NCBI GenBank assembly: GCA_016712105.1
Contig: JADJRU010000001.1
Span: 186,001 to 250,000, forward strand
Reading direction: 5' to 3'
Source of the DNA: Ahniella sp.
GTDB taxonomy: Bacteria > Pseudomonadota > Gammaproteobacteria > Xanthomonadales > Ahniellaceae
Length of the DNA: 64,000 bases
In this document: positions 7,556 through 16,738 of the stretch, one piece after another
How the letters are laid out: each line of letters starts with the position of its first letter
How positions within the stretch are numbered: position 1 is the first letter of the stretch
Made by a program: the position numbers and the translations under genes
The notes under the pieces: model-generated
What the model was told of the DNA's origin: nothing
Databases searched by the model: none
The model's input: only the letters and a program-made list of their open reading frames with translations

Positions 7556-9637
7556 ATGGCCAAGTCTCCCAACCTCCGCGACCCGAAGTTCTACATCAAC
7601 CGCGAGCTGTCCCAGCTCGAATTCAATTTCCGCGTGCTTGCGCAAGCGCGGGATGCGAGCCTGCCCCTGCTCGAACGGCTGCGGTTCCTGTGCATTTCGG
7701 TGTCGAACGTCGATGAGTTTTTCGAAATCCGCGTTTCAGCCCTGAAGCAGCAGCTCAATTTCGCCACGGTCGGCGGGATCGGCCCGGACGGCCTGAGTGT
7801 GCTCGAAACCCTGCACCGAGTGCGCACGCGGGCGCTTGAACTGGTCGAGGCACAATACGAACTCTGGAACAAGACCATGCGCCCGCAATTGCGCAAGTCC
7901 GGTATCCGCTTTCTGATGCGCGACGAATGGAACGCCCGTCAACGGCGATGGTTGCAAACCTATTTCGAGGAGGAAATCTCGCCGGTCCTGTCGCCACTCG
8001 GTCTGGATCCCGCGCATCCGTTCCCCCGCATTCTCAACAAGAGCCTCAACGTCATCGTAGGCCTGAAAGGCAAGGATGCATTCGGCCGCGAAGGGCAATT
8101 TGCCGTGGTGCGAGCGCCCCGGTCCTTGCCTCGCGTGATCAGATTGCCGCCCGAACTCGGCGACGGCTCAGAAGACTTCGTGCTGCTGTCGGCCATCCTC
8201 GCGGAATTTGCCGAAGAACTGTTCCCCGGCATGCAAGTCAAAGGTTCGTGGCAATTCCGCGTGACCCGCGACAGCGAACTGATCGTCGACGAAGACGACG
8301 CCGAAAACCTGGCGCACGCACTCAAGGACGAACTTCGTGGCCGCGGATTTGCGCGTGCCGTGCGCCTTGAGGTGTCCGACCAGATACCGAAGACCACCCT
8401 GAAGTACCTGATGGGCAACTTTGCGGTCGATGAGGACGACGTCTATCGGGTGCACGGCCCGGTCAACCTGAACCGTGTGGTCGCCATCTACGACATGGTC
8501 GATCGCCCGGACCTCAAGTTCCCGAAGTTCGCGCCGCGCATTCAGGCCCGTATCGCCAAGAGCGCCAGCGTGTTTGATGCGATCCGCGAAGGTGATCTGT
8601 TGCTGCATCATCCCTTCGACTCGTTTGCGCCGGTGCTGGACCTGATCAAACAAGCGAGCACCGACCCCGGTGTGCTGGCGATCAAACAAACCCTGTATCG
8701 CGCAGGCATGGAATCGCCGATTGTCGGTTATCTGATCGACGCCGCCCGCAATGGCAAGGACGTCACCGTCGTCATCGAGTTGCGCGCACGTTTCGACGAA
8801 GAAGCCAACCTGAGCCTGGCCGATCGCCTGCAGGAAGCAGGCGTTCAAGTCGTGTACGGCATCGTCGGATTCAAGACGCACGCCAAGATGCTGTTGATTG
8901 TCCGTCGCGAGCCAGACCGCTTGCGCCGTTACGTGCACCTGTCGACCGGCAACTATCATGCCGGTACGGCCCGTGCCTACACCGATCTGGCACTGCTGAC
9001 CTGTCATCCGGCCGTCTGCGAAGACGTGCACAAGATGTTCCAGCAAATGTCGGCGCTTGGTCCGGAGATCGAGTTGCGGCACTTGCTGATGGCCCCCTTC
9101 ACGCTGCACAAGGGCCTGATCGAACGCATCGAACGCGAAACCCGCAACGCCCAGGCGGGCAAACCGGCCGCGATCAAGGCGAAGATCAATCACCTCAATG
9201 AGGTCGGCGTGATCGACAAGCTCTACCAGGCGTCGCGGGCCGGTGTCGAAATCGATCTGATCGTGCGCGGAACCTGTGCGCTGCGGCCTGGCATACCGGA
9301 GGTATCGGAACGCATCCGCGTGCGCTCCGTGGTCGGTCGGTTCCTGGAGCACAGCCGGGTCTATTGGTTCCTGAACCACGGCGCCGAGCCCGAGTTGTAC
9401 TGTGCTTCCGCTGACTGGCTGGAGCGAAACCTGCTGCGCCGGATCGAAGCCTGCTTCCCGATCCTCGACCCGGAATTGCGCGCCCGGGCTCTGGATGAAG
9501 AGATCGAAAACTATCTGGCCGACAACCTGCAATCCTGGCAACTGGATGCGGAAGGGCGATACCACCGCGTCGAGCCCGGCCACGACATCATGCCGCACTC
9601 GGCACAAATGTCGTTGCTGTCGCGACACTGTTCCTGA
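7556..9637 (+). CDS. ppk1: Polyphosphate kinase 1
   Basis: A 693-residue enzyme that reversibly polymerises the ATP gamma-phosphate into inorganic polyphosphate. The N-domain begins FYINRELSQLEFNFRVLAQA, the standard PPK1 start, followed by SVSNVDEFFEIRVSALK. The catalytic phospholipase-D-like halves show HHPFDSFAPVLDLIKQAS, RFDEEANLSLADRLQEAG, VHLSTGNYHAGTARAYTDLA and GRFLEHSRVYWFLNHG. ATG 7556 (MAKSPNLRDPKFYINREL) is preferred over upstream in-frame codons because it gives the family length. It is followed after eight bases by ppx, so synthesis and degradation of polyphosphate are encoded together. Confidence 0.97.
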   Translation: MAKSPNLRDPKFYINRELSQLEFNFRVLAQARDASLPLLERLRFLCISVSNVDEFFEIRVSALKQQLNFATVGGIGPDGLSVLETLHRVRTRALELVEAQYELWNKTMRPQLRKSGIRFLMRDEWNARQRRWLQTYFEEEISPVLSPLGLDPAHPFPRILNKSLNVIVGLKGKDAFGREGQFAVVRAPRSLPRVIRLPPELGDGSEDFVLLSAILAEFAEELFPGMQVKGSWQFRVTRDSELIVDEDDAENLAHALKDELRGRGFARAVRLEVSDQIPKTTLKYLMGNFAVDEDDVYRVHGPVNLNRVVAIYDMVDRPDLKFPKFAPRIQARIAKSASVFDAIREGDLLLHHPFDSFAPVLDLIKQASTDPGVLAIKQTLYRAGMESPIVGYLIDAARNGKDVTVVIELRARFDEEANLSLADRLQEAGVQVVYGIVGFKTHAKMLLIVRREPDRLRRYVHLSTGNYHAGTARAYTDLALLTCHPAVCEDVHKMFQQMSALGPEIELRHLLMAPFTLHKGLIERIERETRNAQAGKPAAIKAKINHLNEVGVIDKLYQASRAGVEIDLIVRGTCALRPGIPEVSERIRVRSVVGRFLEHSRVYWFLNHGAEPELYCASADWLERNLLRRIEACFPILDPELRARALDEEIENYLADNLQSWQLDAEGRYHRVEPGHDIMPHSAQMSLLSRHCS

Positions 9638-9645
9638 GGCCGGCA

Positions 9646-11146
9646 GTGAGCACCATTCGCGATGGCGACGAACTGGCGGCAGTCGATCTTGGCTCCAACA
9701 GTTTTCACATGGTGGTCGCCCGGTACGAACACCAGCAGCTTCGGGTCATCGATCGACTTCGCGAGTCCGTGCGGCTCGCCGCAGGCTTCAGGATGACGGC
9801 ACGCTGAGTGCCGACAAACGCCGACTGGCACTGGGCTGTCTGGCGCAGTTCGGCCAGCGGATCGCGCATCTGCCGGACGATCGTGTGTGGGCCGTCGGCA
9901 CCAACACCGTGCGCCGCATGAAAAATCCGCGCGCGTTTCTGGTCGCGGCCGAAACGGCCCTCGGTCATCCGATCGAAATCGTTTCCGGCCGCGAAGAGGC
10001 GCGTCTGATTTATCTTGGTGCGGCCCACGGCATTGCCGACAAGGGCAAACAGCGACTGGTCATCGACATCGGCGGTGGCTCGACCGAGTTCATCATCGGC
10101 CTTGGCTTCCAGACTCTGGAGCGCGAGAGCCTGCAGATGGGATGTGTCGCAACCACCAAAGCCTGCTTTCCCGACGGCAAAATCACGACCAAGCGTTATG
10201 ACGATTTCCGGCGCGGCATCGTGCTGGAAATGCAGCAATTCCTCGCCGAGTACCGCGCCCGCGGCTGGGCGGATGCCTACGGCTGCTCGGGCACGATCAA
10301 GGCCATTGCCCAGGTCGCACACGAAATGGGCTGCGCGAAGGGCGTGCTGACCCCTGCCTCGATGGCGGAAATCCGCGATGCCCTGTTGAAGGCGAAGAGC
10401 ATCGACACGCTGCGCCTGCCGGGACTCAACGAAGAACGCAGACCGGTTTTGCCGGCGGCTTCCTGGTGCTTGATGCGGTGTTCGAGGGCCTGCGCCTGAA
10501 GTCCATGAACATCTGCGAAACGGCCATGCGCGAGGGTTTGTTGTACGACATGCTCGGCCGTTCCGAACATCGCGATCCGCGCATGGACACCATCGAGTCC
10601 ATGTGCCTGCGTTATGGCGTCGACCGATCGCACGCCTCGCGCGTCGAATCCACCGCGCTGCGCATGTTCGACGCCGTGGCGCAGGACTGGAACTTGGACG
10701 ACACCCATCGCGAATGGCTGACATTCGCCGCACGGGTGCACGAAATCGGGTTGGCGGTCGCGCACAGCCAGCATCACCACCATGCCGAATACCTGCTCGA
10801 ACACTCCGACATGGCCGGATTCACGAAACGTGAGCAGGAAATGCTCGCCATTCTGGTCCGGTCCCATCGTCGCGGTTTGCCGGTAAACCGACTGAGGACC
10901 TTGAGCCTTCGGTACGCCAAGTCGGTCGAGCGACTGGTCGCGCTGCTCCGGTTGGCAGCGCTGCTGCATCGTTCCCGTATTGATTTCCGACTGCCGAAGC
11001 TGGACCTCCGTGCGATGGACAGGGGGCTGCGCCTGACCCTGCCCGGCAAGTGGCTGAGCGCCCATCCCTTGACCATGACCGACCTCGAACAGGAGATCGA
11101 ACACCTGCGCGAAGCCGACTTCACGCTGGTCGTGCTGGCCGAATAG
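9646..11146 (+). pseudogene. ppx: Exopolyphosphatase (Ppx/GppA family), frame broken twice
   Basis: Three frames are needed to read the protein. GTG 9646 starts STIRDGDELAAVDLGSNSFH, the actin-fold phosphate loop of Ppx, and the frame stops at 9805-9807. The second frame enters at about 9790 (QDDGTLSADKRRLALG) and holds AVGTNTVRRMKN, SGREEARLIYLGAAH and VIDIGGGSTEFIIGLG up to about 10449. The third frame (FAGGFLVLDAVFEGL to 11146) holds the HD-like helical C-terminal region. TTCAGG at 9787 would be in frame as TTCCAGG, and GGTTTTGCC at about 10445 as GGTTTTTGCC: one missing base each, both within a run. All catalytic motifs are intact. The gene directly follows ppk1. I consider it a functional ppx with consensus errors, not proven. 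Confidence 0.88.
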
Positions 11147-11191
11147 GGCCACTGGCTGCGATAATGCCGGTCTTTGCAGGTGTTTTCGCCC

Positions 11192-12046
11192 ATGACGGCA
11201 AGAATTCTGGACGGCAAGCGGATTGCCGACGAAGTGCTCGACGAAGTCGCAAGCCGCGTCCGCGCCCGGCGCAAGGTCGGACTCAACCGCCCAGGCTTGG
11301 CCGTCGTGCTCGTCGGCAATGACCCGGCATCCAGCGTGTATGTGCGCAACAAGCGTCGCGCCTGCCAGCGCGTGGGATTCCACACGCTCGATTTCGATTT
11401 GCCGTCACAGGTATCCGGTGCCGAACTTTCCGCACTGATCGATCGTCTGAATGCCGACCCGAAAGTCCATGGCATCCTCGTGCAATTGCCCCTGCCCGCA
11501 CATATCGACGCCACCGACCTGATCCAGCGGATCCGGCCGGACAAGGACGTCGACGGCTTTCATGCCGAAAACCTCGGCCGGCTGGCATTGCGGCAACCCG
11601 GCCTGCGGCCGTGTACGCCCAAAGGTGTGATGACCCTGCTGGCCCATACCGACAAACCGGTTCGGGGCCGGCATGCAGTGGTGGTCGGTGTGTCGAATCA
11701 CGTCGGCCGCCCACTCGGGCTCGAATTGCTGCTTGCCGGCGCCACCGTGACTTCATGCCATCGGTTCACGCGTGATCTTCCGGGATTCGTGGCCAGTGCC
11801 GACCTGCTGGTGGTGGCCGTTGGCAAACCCGGTCTGGTGCGCGGCGACTGGGTCAAACCCGGTGCAGTGGTCATCGATGTCGGCATCAACCGACTCGAGG
11901 ATGGTTCCTTGACCGGGGACGTGGAGTTTGCGCCTGCCCAGGAGCGCGCATCGTGGATCACGCCGGTACCCGGCGGAGTCGGCCCGATGACGGTCGCCAC
12001 CTTGATGCAGAATACGCTCGAAGCCGCCGAACGTTCATCCAATTGA
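11192..12046 (+). CDS. folD: Bifunctional methylenetetrahydrofolate dehydrogenase/cyclohydrolase FolD
   Basis: A 284-residue cytosolic enzyme that interconverts 5,10-methylene-THF and 10-formyl-THF with NADP. Motifs: SSVYVRNKRRACQRVGF (the tyrosine and catalytic lysine), ILVQLPLPAHID, PDKDVDGFHAENLGRL, PCTPKGVMTLL, and the dinucleotide site GVSNHVGRPLGLELLLAGAT. The C-terminal TPVPGGVGPMTVATLMQNTL is diagnostic. GVSNHVGRPLG differs from the more common GRSNIVGRP, a modest local divergence in the NADP loop. ATG 11192 (MTARILDGKRIADE) gives the normal N-terminus. The next gene starts 40 bases downstream, so transcription may continue into the TRAP cluster. Confidence 0.97.
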   Translation: MTARILDGKRIADEVLDEVASRVRARRKVGLNRPGLAVVLVGNDPASSVYVRNKRRACQRVGFHTLDFDLPSQVSGAELSALIDRLNADPKVHGILVQLPLPAHIDATDLIQRIRPDKDVDGFHAENLGRLALRQPGLRPCTPKGVMTLLAHTDKPVRGRHAVVVGVSNHVGRPLGLELLLAGATVTSCHRFTRDLPGFVASADLLVVAVGKPGLVRGDWVKPGAVVIDVGINRLEDGSLTGDVEFAPAQERASWITPVPGGVGPMTVATLMQNTLEAAERSSN

Positions 12047-12086
12047 AAGCAGCGCCGCGTATGCTGCGAACCCTGGTATCGAGACG

Positions 12087-12953
12087 ATGAGAATGTGGAC
12101 CTCCCTGCCCCGCCTGACTGCGTTGATCATCGCGATCGGCCTGGTCGGTTGCGCGACTCTGGCCGAAAAAGCCGGTGACCGCCTGGCCGACAGTCTGTCT
12201 GCCGGGATCGGTAATGCCCGCGACGTCGAAACCGTGCGCTCCGGTTTGCCGGCGTATCTGCTGCTGATCGATGGTTTCATCCACACCAACCCGGACAGCG
12301 GCGGCATGCTGCTTGCCGGTGCGCGTCTGTACAGCGCTTATGCCGGCGGATTCGTCAGCGACGCGGAACGCGCACGCCGACTCGCCGACCTCGGGCTGGA
12401 CTACGCCCGCCGCGGCATCTGCGTCGATCACAAGTCTTTCTGCAGTGCCCTGATCGGCAACGATTTCGCAGACTTCGAGCGCGAACTCGGCAAACTATCG
12501 GAAGATGAGTTGGGCGATCTGTACGTGCTGGCCTCCAGTTATGCAGCCTGGGTCCGTGCTGATCCCGGTGACTTTGCTCGCCTTGCGGAATTGCCGCGCA
12601 TCGAAGCACTGCTCCGGCGCGTCACCGAACTCAAGCGCGATCACGACCACGGCAATGCGCTGGCCTACCTGGGCGTGATGAATTGCCTTCGACCCGAATC
12701 ATTGGGCGGACGGCCGCAACTCGGGAAAACACTGCTCGCCGAAGCGTTTCAGGTATCCGGCGACAGGAACTACATGACCAAGGTACTGGAAGCGGAATTC
12801 TGCGCGCGCCTGCTGTTCGACCAGGAACGGCACGACCAGTTGCTGAACGACGTCCTGGCTGCAGACCCGGTCACCGATGATTTGACGCTGAGCAACGTCA
12901 TCGCCCAGGATCGCGCCAGACAACTCATTGAATCGGGCAAGGATTATTTCTGA
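12087..12953 (+). CDS. TatT-family lipoprotein of a TRAP transporter (TPAT T component)
   Basis: A 288-residue lipoprotein: the N-terminus ends at a lipobox LVGC (cysteine about residue 23). The mature part is all-helical with TPR-like units, for example GGMLLAGARLYSAYAGGFV, ARRLADLGLDYARRGICV and GNALAYLGVMNCLRPESLGG. This matches the TatT component described for Treponema pallidum (Tp0956), where a TPR lipoprotein trimer binds the TRAP solute-binding protein. Its TGA overlaps the ATG of dctP by one base (TGATG), and dctQ and dctM follow, so the four genes form one unit. In studied TPAT systems hydrophobic or lipid-like ligands are suspected; the ligand here is unknown. Confidence 0.85.
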   Translation: MRMWTSLPRLTALIIAIGLVGCATLAEKAGDRLADSLSAGIGNARDVETVRSGLPAYLLLIDGFIHTNPDSGGMLLAGARLYSAYAGGFVSDAERARRLADLGLDYARRGICVDHKSFCSALIGNDFADFERELGKLSEDELGDLYVLASSYAAWVRADPGDFARLAELPRIEALLRRVTELKRDHDHGNALAYLGVMNCLRPESLGGRPQLGKTLLAEAFQVSGDRNYMTKVLEAEFCARLLFDQERHDQLLNDVLAADPVTDDLTLSNVIAQDRARQLIESGKDYF

Positions 12954-13957
12954 TGAAACATTTCGCTTTGGCGATCGCCTTGAGCGTCGCCGCATGGGGC
13001 ACCAACGCCGCCACCGTGTTCAAGATGGCCACCGCCGCGCCGGACGGGACCGGCTGGATGAAGGAAATGCGCGAAGCCGCGGCAAACGTGAAAACGAAGA
13101 CCGAAGGCCGCGTCGAGTTCAAGTATTTCCCAGGCGGTGTGATGGGGAATGACGTCGCCGTGTTGCGCAAGATGAAACTCGGCCAGCTTCAGGGTGGTGC
13201 CTTCACGGGCGGCGAACTGTCGCAGGTTCAGGGCGATGTCCAGATCTACAGCTTGCCGTTCCTGTTCGAAACCCTCGACGAAGTGGCGCACGTGCGCCAG
13301 ACCATGGATGCCGAAGTCAAGAAGCGACTGGTGGAAAAGGGCATCGTGCCGCTGGGCATCGCCGGTGGCGGTTTTGCGTACCTCATGAGCACCAAACCTC
13401 TCCGTAATCAGCACGACCTGCGGGCCACAAAAGTATGGGTGCCGCAATCCGACCGGATCGCCCAGGTGGCATTCCAGCAAAGCGAGGTCAATCCGATTCC
13501 TTTGCCGCTGGGCGACGTCTACACCTCTCTGCAGACAGGCCTGCTCGAAACCGCCGGCACCACCACCAGTGGGGCCATCGTGTTTCAGTGGCATACCAAG
13601 ATGAAGCACGTGTTCGACATGCCGTTGACGTATGTGGTGGGTCTGATCGCCGTGGACAAACGTGCCTACGACAAACTGTCACCGGCTGACAAAGTGATCG
13701 TCGATGCCGAATTTTCCCAGGCGTTCCGCGACATCGAAACCGCCGGCGTCCACGACAACGAACAGGCCCGTGCGGTGCTGGTCAAGAACGGCATCCAGTT
13801 CCACCAACCGGATCCGGCCGAACGTGCGGCCTGGCTTCAAGTAGGTACCCGCACGCAGGACACCATGCGCCAAAGCGGCGAAATCAGCGCCGATCTGCTG
13901 GACCGAATCCTCAAACTGCGCGATGCCTATCGCGCCAGCAAAGCCGGCAAGCCCTGA
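12953..13957 (+). CDS. dctP: TRAP transporter solute-binding protein (DctP/TatP)
   Basis: A 334-residue periplasmic binding protein with a cleavable signal peptide (MKHFALAIALSVAAWGTNAA). DctP-family hallmarks are visible: FKMATAAPDGTGWMKEMREA at the mature start, FKYFPGGVMGND, LPFLFETLDEVAHVR, and the ligand-pocket region around LRATKVWVPQSD and SLQTGLLETAGTTTSGAI. The classic substrate-carboxylate arginine seen in sialic acid or C4-dicarboxylate binders is not obvious at its usual place (LRATKVWVPQSD versus the usual KIR-like segment), which fits the TPAT subgroup with non-carboxylate ligands; this is a reading by eye. It is coupled to the TatT gene upstream and dctQ two bases downstream. 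Confidence 0.92.
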   Translation: MKHFALAIALSVAAWGTNAATVFKMATAAPDGTGWMKEMREAAANVKTKTEGRVEFKYFPGGVMGNDVAVLRKMKLGQLQGGAFTGGELSQVQGDVQIYSLPFLFETLDEVAHVRQTMDAEVKKRLVEKGIVPLGIAGGGFAYLMSTKPLRNQHDLRATKVWVPQSDRIAQVAFQQSEVNPIPLPLGDVYTSLQTGLLETAGTTTSGAIVFQWHTKMKHVFDMPLTYVVGLIAVDKRAYDKLSPADKVIVDAEFSQAFRDIETAGVHDNEQARAVLVKNGIQFHQPDPAERAAWLQVGTRTQDTMRQSGEISADLLDRILKLRDAYRASKAGKP

Positions 13958-13958
13958 T

Positions 13959-14459
13959 ATGGCGAAGCGCATCCTGCGCCTGCTTGAGACGGCCGAAAAC
14001 GTCGTGATGGCCCTGTTGGCCATGGCGCTGATTTTCGGCGCCGCGCTCCAGGTCGGGCTGCGCCTGTTCGATTACGGCGTGATCTGGCTGGACCCCGTGC
14101 TGCGGGCGCTGGTCATGTGGATCGCCATGCTCGGTGCGCTGGCCGCGGCACGGCACGACAAACACATCAACCTGGACGCCCTGACGCGCCAACTGTCCGG
14201 AATGTCCTTGCGTGTTGCCCGGATCGGGACATTCCTGTTTGCCGCCGGCATTTCCGTCGTCCTGGCGAACGCGTCGATGGGTCTGGTCGAGTTGGATCGC
14301 GAAAGCGGCACGATGATCACCGAACACATCCCGGCTTGGTGGAGTGAAATCATCCTGCCGGTCGGCTTCTTGCTGATGGCATTACGCTTTGCCATCCGCG
14401 CGTTTGTGCTGCCCGATCCGGATGCCGCTTCGGTGCCCACTGCGGAGCCGTCGCCGTGA
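13959..14459 (+). CDS. dctQ: TRAP transporter small permease DctQ
   Basis: A 166-residue inner-membrane protein with four hydrophobic segments: VVMALLAMALIFGAALQVGL, LRALVMWIAMLGALAAAR, IGTFLFAAGISVVLANAS and EIILPVGFLLMALRFAIRAF. The family motif WLDPVLRALVMWIAMLGALA is present. The start is ATG 13959, two bases after the dctP stop (TGATATG). Its TGA overlaps the GTG start of dctM by four bases. It pairs with the large permease to import solute handed over by DctP, using the ion gradient. Confidence 0.92.
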   Translation: MAKRILRLLETAENVVMALLAMALIFGAALQVGLRLFDYGVIWLDPVLRALVMWIAMLGALAAARHDKHINLDALTRQLSGMSLRVARIGTFLFAAGISVVLANASMGLVELDRESGTMITEHIPAWWSEIILPVGFLLMALRFAIRAFVLPDPDAASVPTAEPSP

Positions 14460-15742
14460 CCTGGCTGATCGTCGCACTGATCATCGCGCTGGCCGCGTTC
14501 GGCGCACCGTTGTTTGCGCTGATTGCCGCACTGGCGCTGCTCGGCTTGCATCTGTCGGATTACGAAAGCACGGTGCTTGCCGTCGAGTTCAATCGACTCG
14601 CCGAAAGCCCGGTCCTGATCGCCATTCCGCTGTTCACGATCGCCGGTTATCTGCTGAGCGAAAGCGGCTCCCCCAAACGACTGGTGCGCGTCACCGAAGC
14701 CTTGTTCGGCTGGCTGCATGGTGGGCTGGCCGTCGTGGCGATTCTGGCCTGCGCCGTGTTCACGGCATTTACCGGCGCGTCCGGCGTCACCATCCTCGCC
14801 ATCGGCGCCTTGTTGCACCCCGCACTGCGCGAAGCGCAATACAGCGAGCGGTTTTCACTCGGGTTGGTGACCACTTCCGGAAGTCTGGGTTTGTTGTTCT
14901 TCCCGGCCGTCCCGTTGATTCTTTATGGCATCGTCGTCCAGTCGCTGGGGACCACTCCCACCGCCGGCGTCGAGGACATGATCAAGGCCGGTGTGCTTCC
15001 GGGTTTGCTGATGCTGAGCGCACTCGCGGCGTACAGCATGTATGCCGCGCCGAAACGGGCACACGACCGCACATTCTCGATGCGCGAACTGACTTCAGCA
15101 CTGTGGGACGCACGATACGAACTGCCGTTGCCGGTGTTTGTGCTGGGTGGTGTGTTCCTCGGCTTCTTTGCCGCATCGGAAGCGGCCGCGCTGACTGCCG
15201 CCTATGTCCTGATCGTGACCGTTGTCGTCCGTCGCGAAATCAGTCTGAAGCGCTTGCCCTCGGTGCTGCGTGAAGCCATGGAACTGGTCGGCGCCATCCT
15301 GCTGATCCTCGGCGTGTCGCTCGGGCTGACCTATGTCCTCATCGACGCCGGCGTTCCCGAGCGGATTTTCGGATTCGTCAACGAACACGTCAGCAACAAG
15401 TGGGCATTCCTGGCCCTGCTGAACGTGTTCCTCCTGGTGCTGGGCATGTTGCTCGACATCTTTTCGGCGACCGTGATCATGGCGCCGATCCTCGTGCCGA
15501 TCGCGATTTCGTACGGGATCCACCCGGCGCATCTCGGCGTGATCTTCCTCGCCAACATGCAGTTGGGGTACTTCACGCCGCCAGTCGGCATGAACCTGTT
15601 CATCGCCAGCTTCCGGTTCAAGACCTCCGTGCTCACGCTGACGCGCGCGTGTGTGCCGTTTTTCTTCGTGTTGCTGGCCTGTGTGCTCATCATCACCTAT
15701 TGGCCCGGCTTGTCACTCGGATTGCTCAATCACTCGCCTTGA
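14456..15742 (+). CDS. dctM: TRAP transporter large permease DctM
   Basis: A 428-residue polytopic membrane protein with about 12 segments. It has the DctM pattern: LIAIPLFTIAGYLLSESG near the N-terminus, FTAFTGASGVTILAIGALLHP, SLGLLFFPAVPLILYGIV, FFAASEAAALTAAYVLIV and GVIFLANMQLGYFTPPVGMN. It starts at GTG 14456, overlapping dctQ (GTGA). It closes the four-gene TPAT operon and runs tail-to-tail with the DUF2785 gene, the two coding ends overlapping by 17 bases. No terminator hairpin was seen there. Confidence 0.94.
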   Translation: MTWLIVALIIALAAFGAPLFALIAALALLGLHLSDYESTVLAVEFNRLAESPVLIAIPLFTIAGYLLSESGSPKRLVRVTEALFGWLHGGLAVVAILACAVFTAFTGASGVTILAIGALLHPALREAQYSERFSLGLVTTSGSLGLLFFPAVPLILYGIVVQSLGTTPTAGVEDMIKAGVLPGLLMLSALAAYSMYAAPKRAHDRTFSMRELTSALWDARYELPLPVFVLGGVFLGFFAASEAAALTAAYVLIVTVVVRREISLKRLPSVLREAMELVGAILLILGVSLGLTYVLIDAGVPERIFGFVNEHVSNKWAFLALLNVFLLVLGMLLDIFSATVIMAPILVPIAISYGIHPAHLGVIFLANMQLGYFTPPVGMNLFIASFRFKTSVLTLTRACVPFFFVLLACVLIITYWPGLSLGLLNHSP

Positions 15743-16628
15743 TGGCGGCGTCGATCGTGTGCAACAAGGCTTCGCGATCGGCGAGTGTGCTGCGCTGCAC
15801 CCCCAGGTTCAGCGCCAGCAGGAACAGTCGGACATTGTGGCGCTGGTTCAGTCCGCGTCGCGACATGAAGGCTGCAGCCCAATCCGGCAGTGGCGCCGGT
15901 GCGGAGACCGTCGCCAATGTCTGATGCCACGACACCGGATCGAGTTCGGACCGGTGCATCAGCACCAGAATCGCGCGAGCCAGTCGCTCGGACTCACCAT
16001 CGGTATAGGCGTGTTCGCCGCGCGCGGGAACCTGGCTTAGCAACGCGGCACGCAGACGCTCGAGTGCTGCACGATCATAGGCGGGGTTCAACGCCAGTTG
16101 CATGATCCAGTCGGCCCCGTGGGCCACCCCATGACGCCAGCCAAGACCCTCTTCGAAACCACGATAGTCGGTCATTCCGGCGACATACGCTTCAGCGCTG
16201 TGGAGCATTCGGTTGCGCAGCGCGTCCGGGAAATGCGGATTGATTCGGTCGGTTCGTGCCAGTTCGGACAGCAACAAGGCGGCAAACGGCTGCGCTACTC
16301 CTTCCGGATCCACCGCGGGATGTTCCAGTTGCGCCAGCAACTGCGCCGACAGGGCCTGAACCTGTGCCGACGCCAATCCCTCGGCGCGCAACCAGGTGGA
16401 CATCGCTTCATAAGCGACACCATCACGAAGCTCGGGATCGGGATCGGCCAGGCAGGGCACCAACGTTTCCGCGAGACGGGCACGTTCATCGGCGTCGTCG
16501 ACGACAAACTGACGCGCCTTGAGCGCGACCAGACTTGGCTTGTCCCAGCCCTCCGGCGGGCAAGCCTCTGCCACAGCCTGCCCGGAACCGGACAGCAGGA
16601 GCATCATCAAGAGAAAACGGTGGAACAT
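15726..16628 (-). CDS. DUF2785 family exported protein
   Basis: About 300 residues. It begins at ATG 16628 with a signal peptide MFHRFLLMMLLLSGSGQAVA, preceded by GGAG 9 bases upstream; the longer open frame to 16718 lacks a ribosome site. The body is alpha-helical, with HEAT-like segments such as ALLLSELARTDRINPHF and GFEEGLGWRHGVAHGADWIM. The last matches the core of DUF2785, where a conserved RxGxAHGAD motif occurs. Function is unknown. It is convergent with dctM and about 110 bases from the divergent M3 peptidase gene. Confidence 0.75.
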   Translation of the reverse strand: MFHRFLLMMLLLSGSGQAVAEACPPEGWDKPSLVALKARQFVVDDADERARLAETLVPCLADPDPELRDGVAYEAMSTWLRAEGLASAQVQALSAQLLAQLEHPAVDPEGVAQPFAALLLSELARTDRINPHFPDALRNRMLHSAEAYVAGMTDYRGFEEGLGWRHGVAHGADWIMQLALNPAYDRAALERLRAALLSQVPARGEHAYTDGESERLARAILVLMHRSELDPVSWHQTLATVSAPAPLPDWAAAFMSRRGLNQRHNVRLFLLALNLGVQRSTLADREALLHTIDAAIKASD

Positions 16629-16738
16629 GTTTAGTTCTCCGGGGTTCTCCAACCATCCTGACAGTTGCGCCCGCCCATTGGCTTTGCCGGATTTGCCGCC
16701 ATTGTTATCTTTGACCACATTCTTCCGGAAACCCGTCC

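Noticed and set aside
8168..9628. 486-codon frame opposite ppk1
   Set aside because: Antisense shadow of a conserved enzyme; no ribosome site or family motif.
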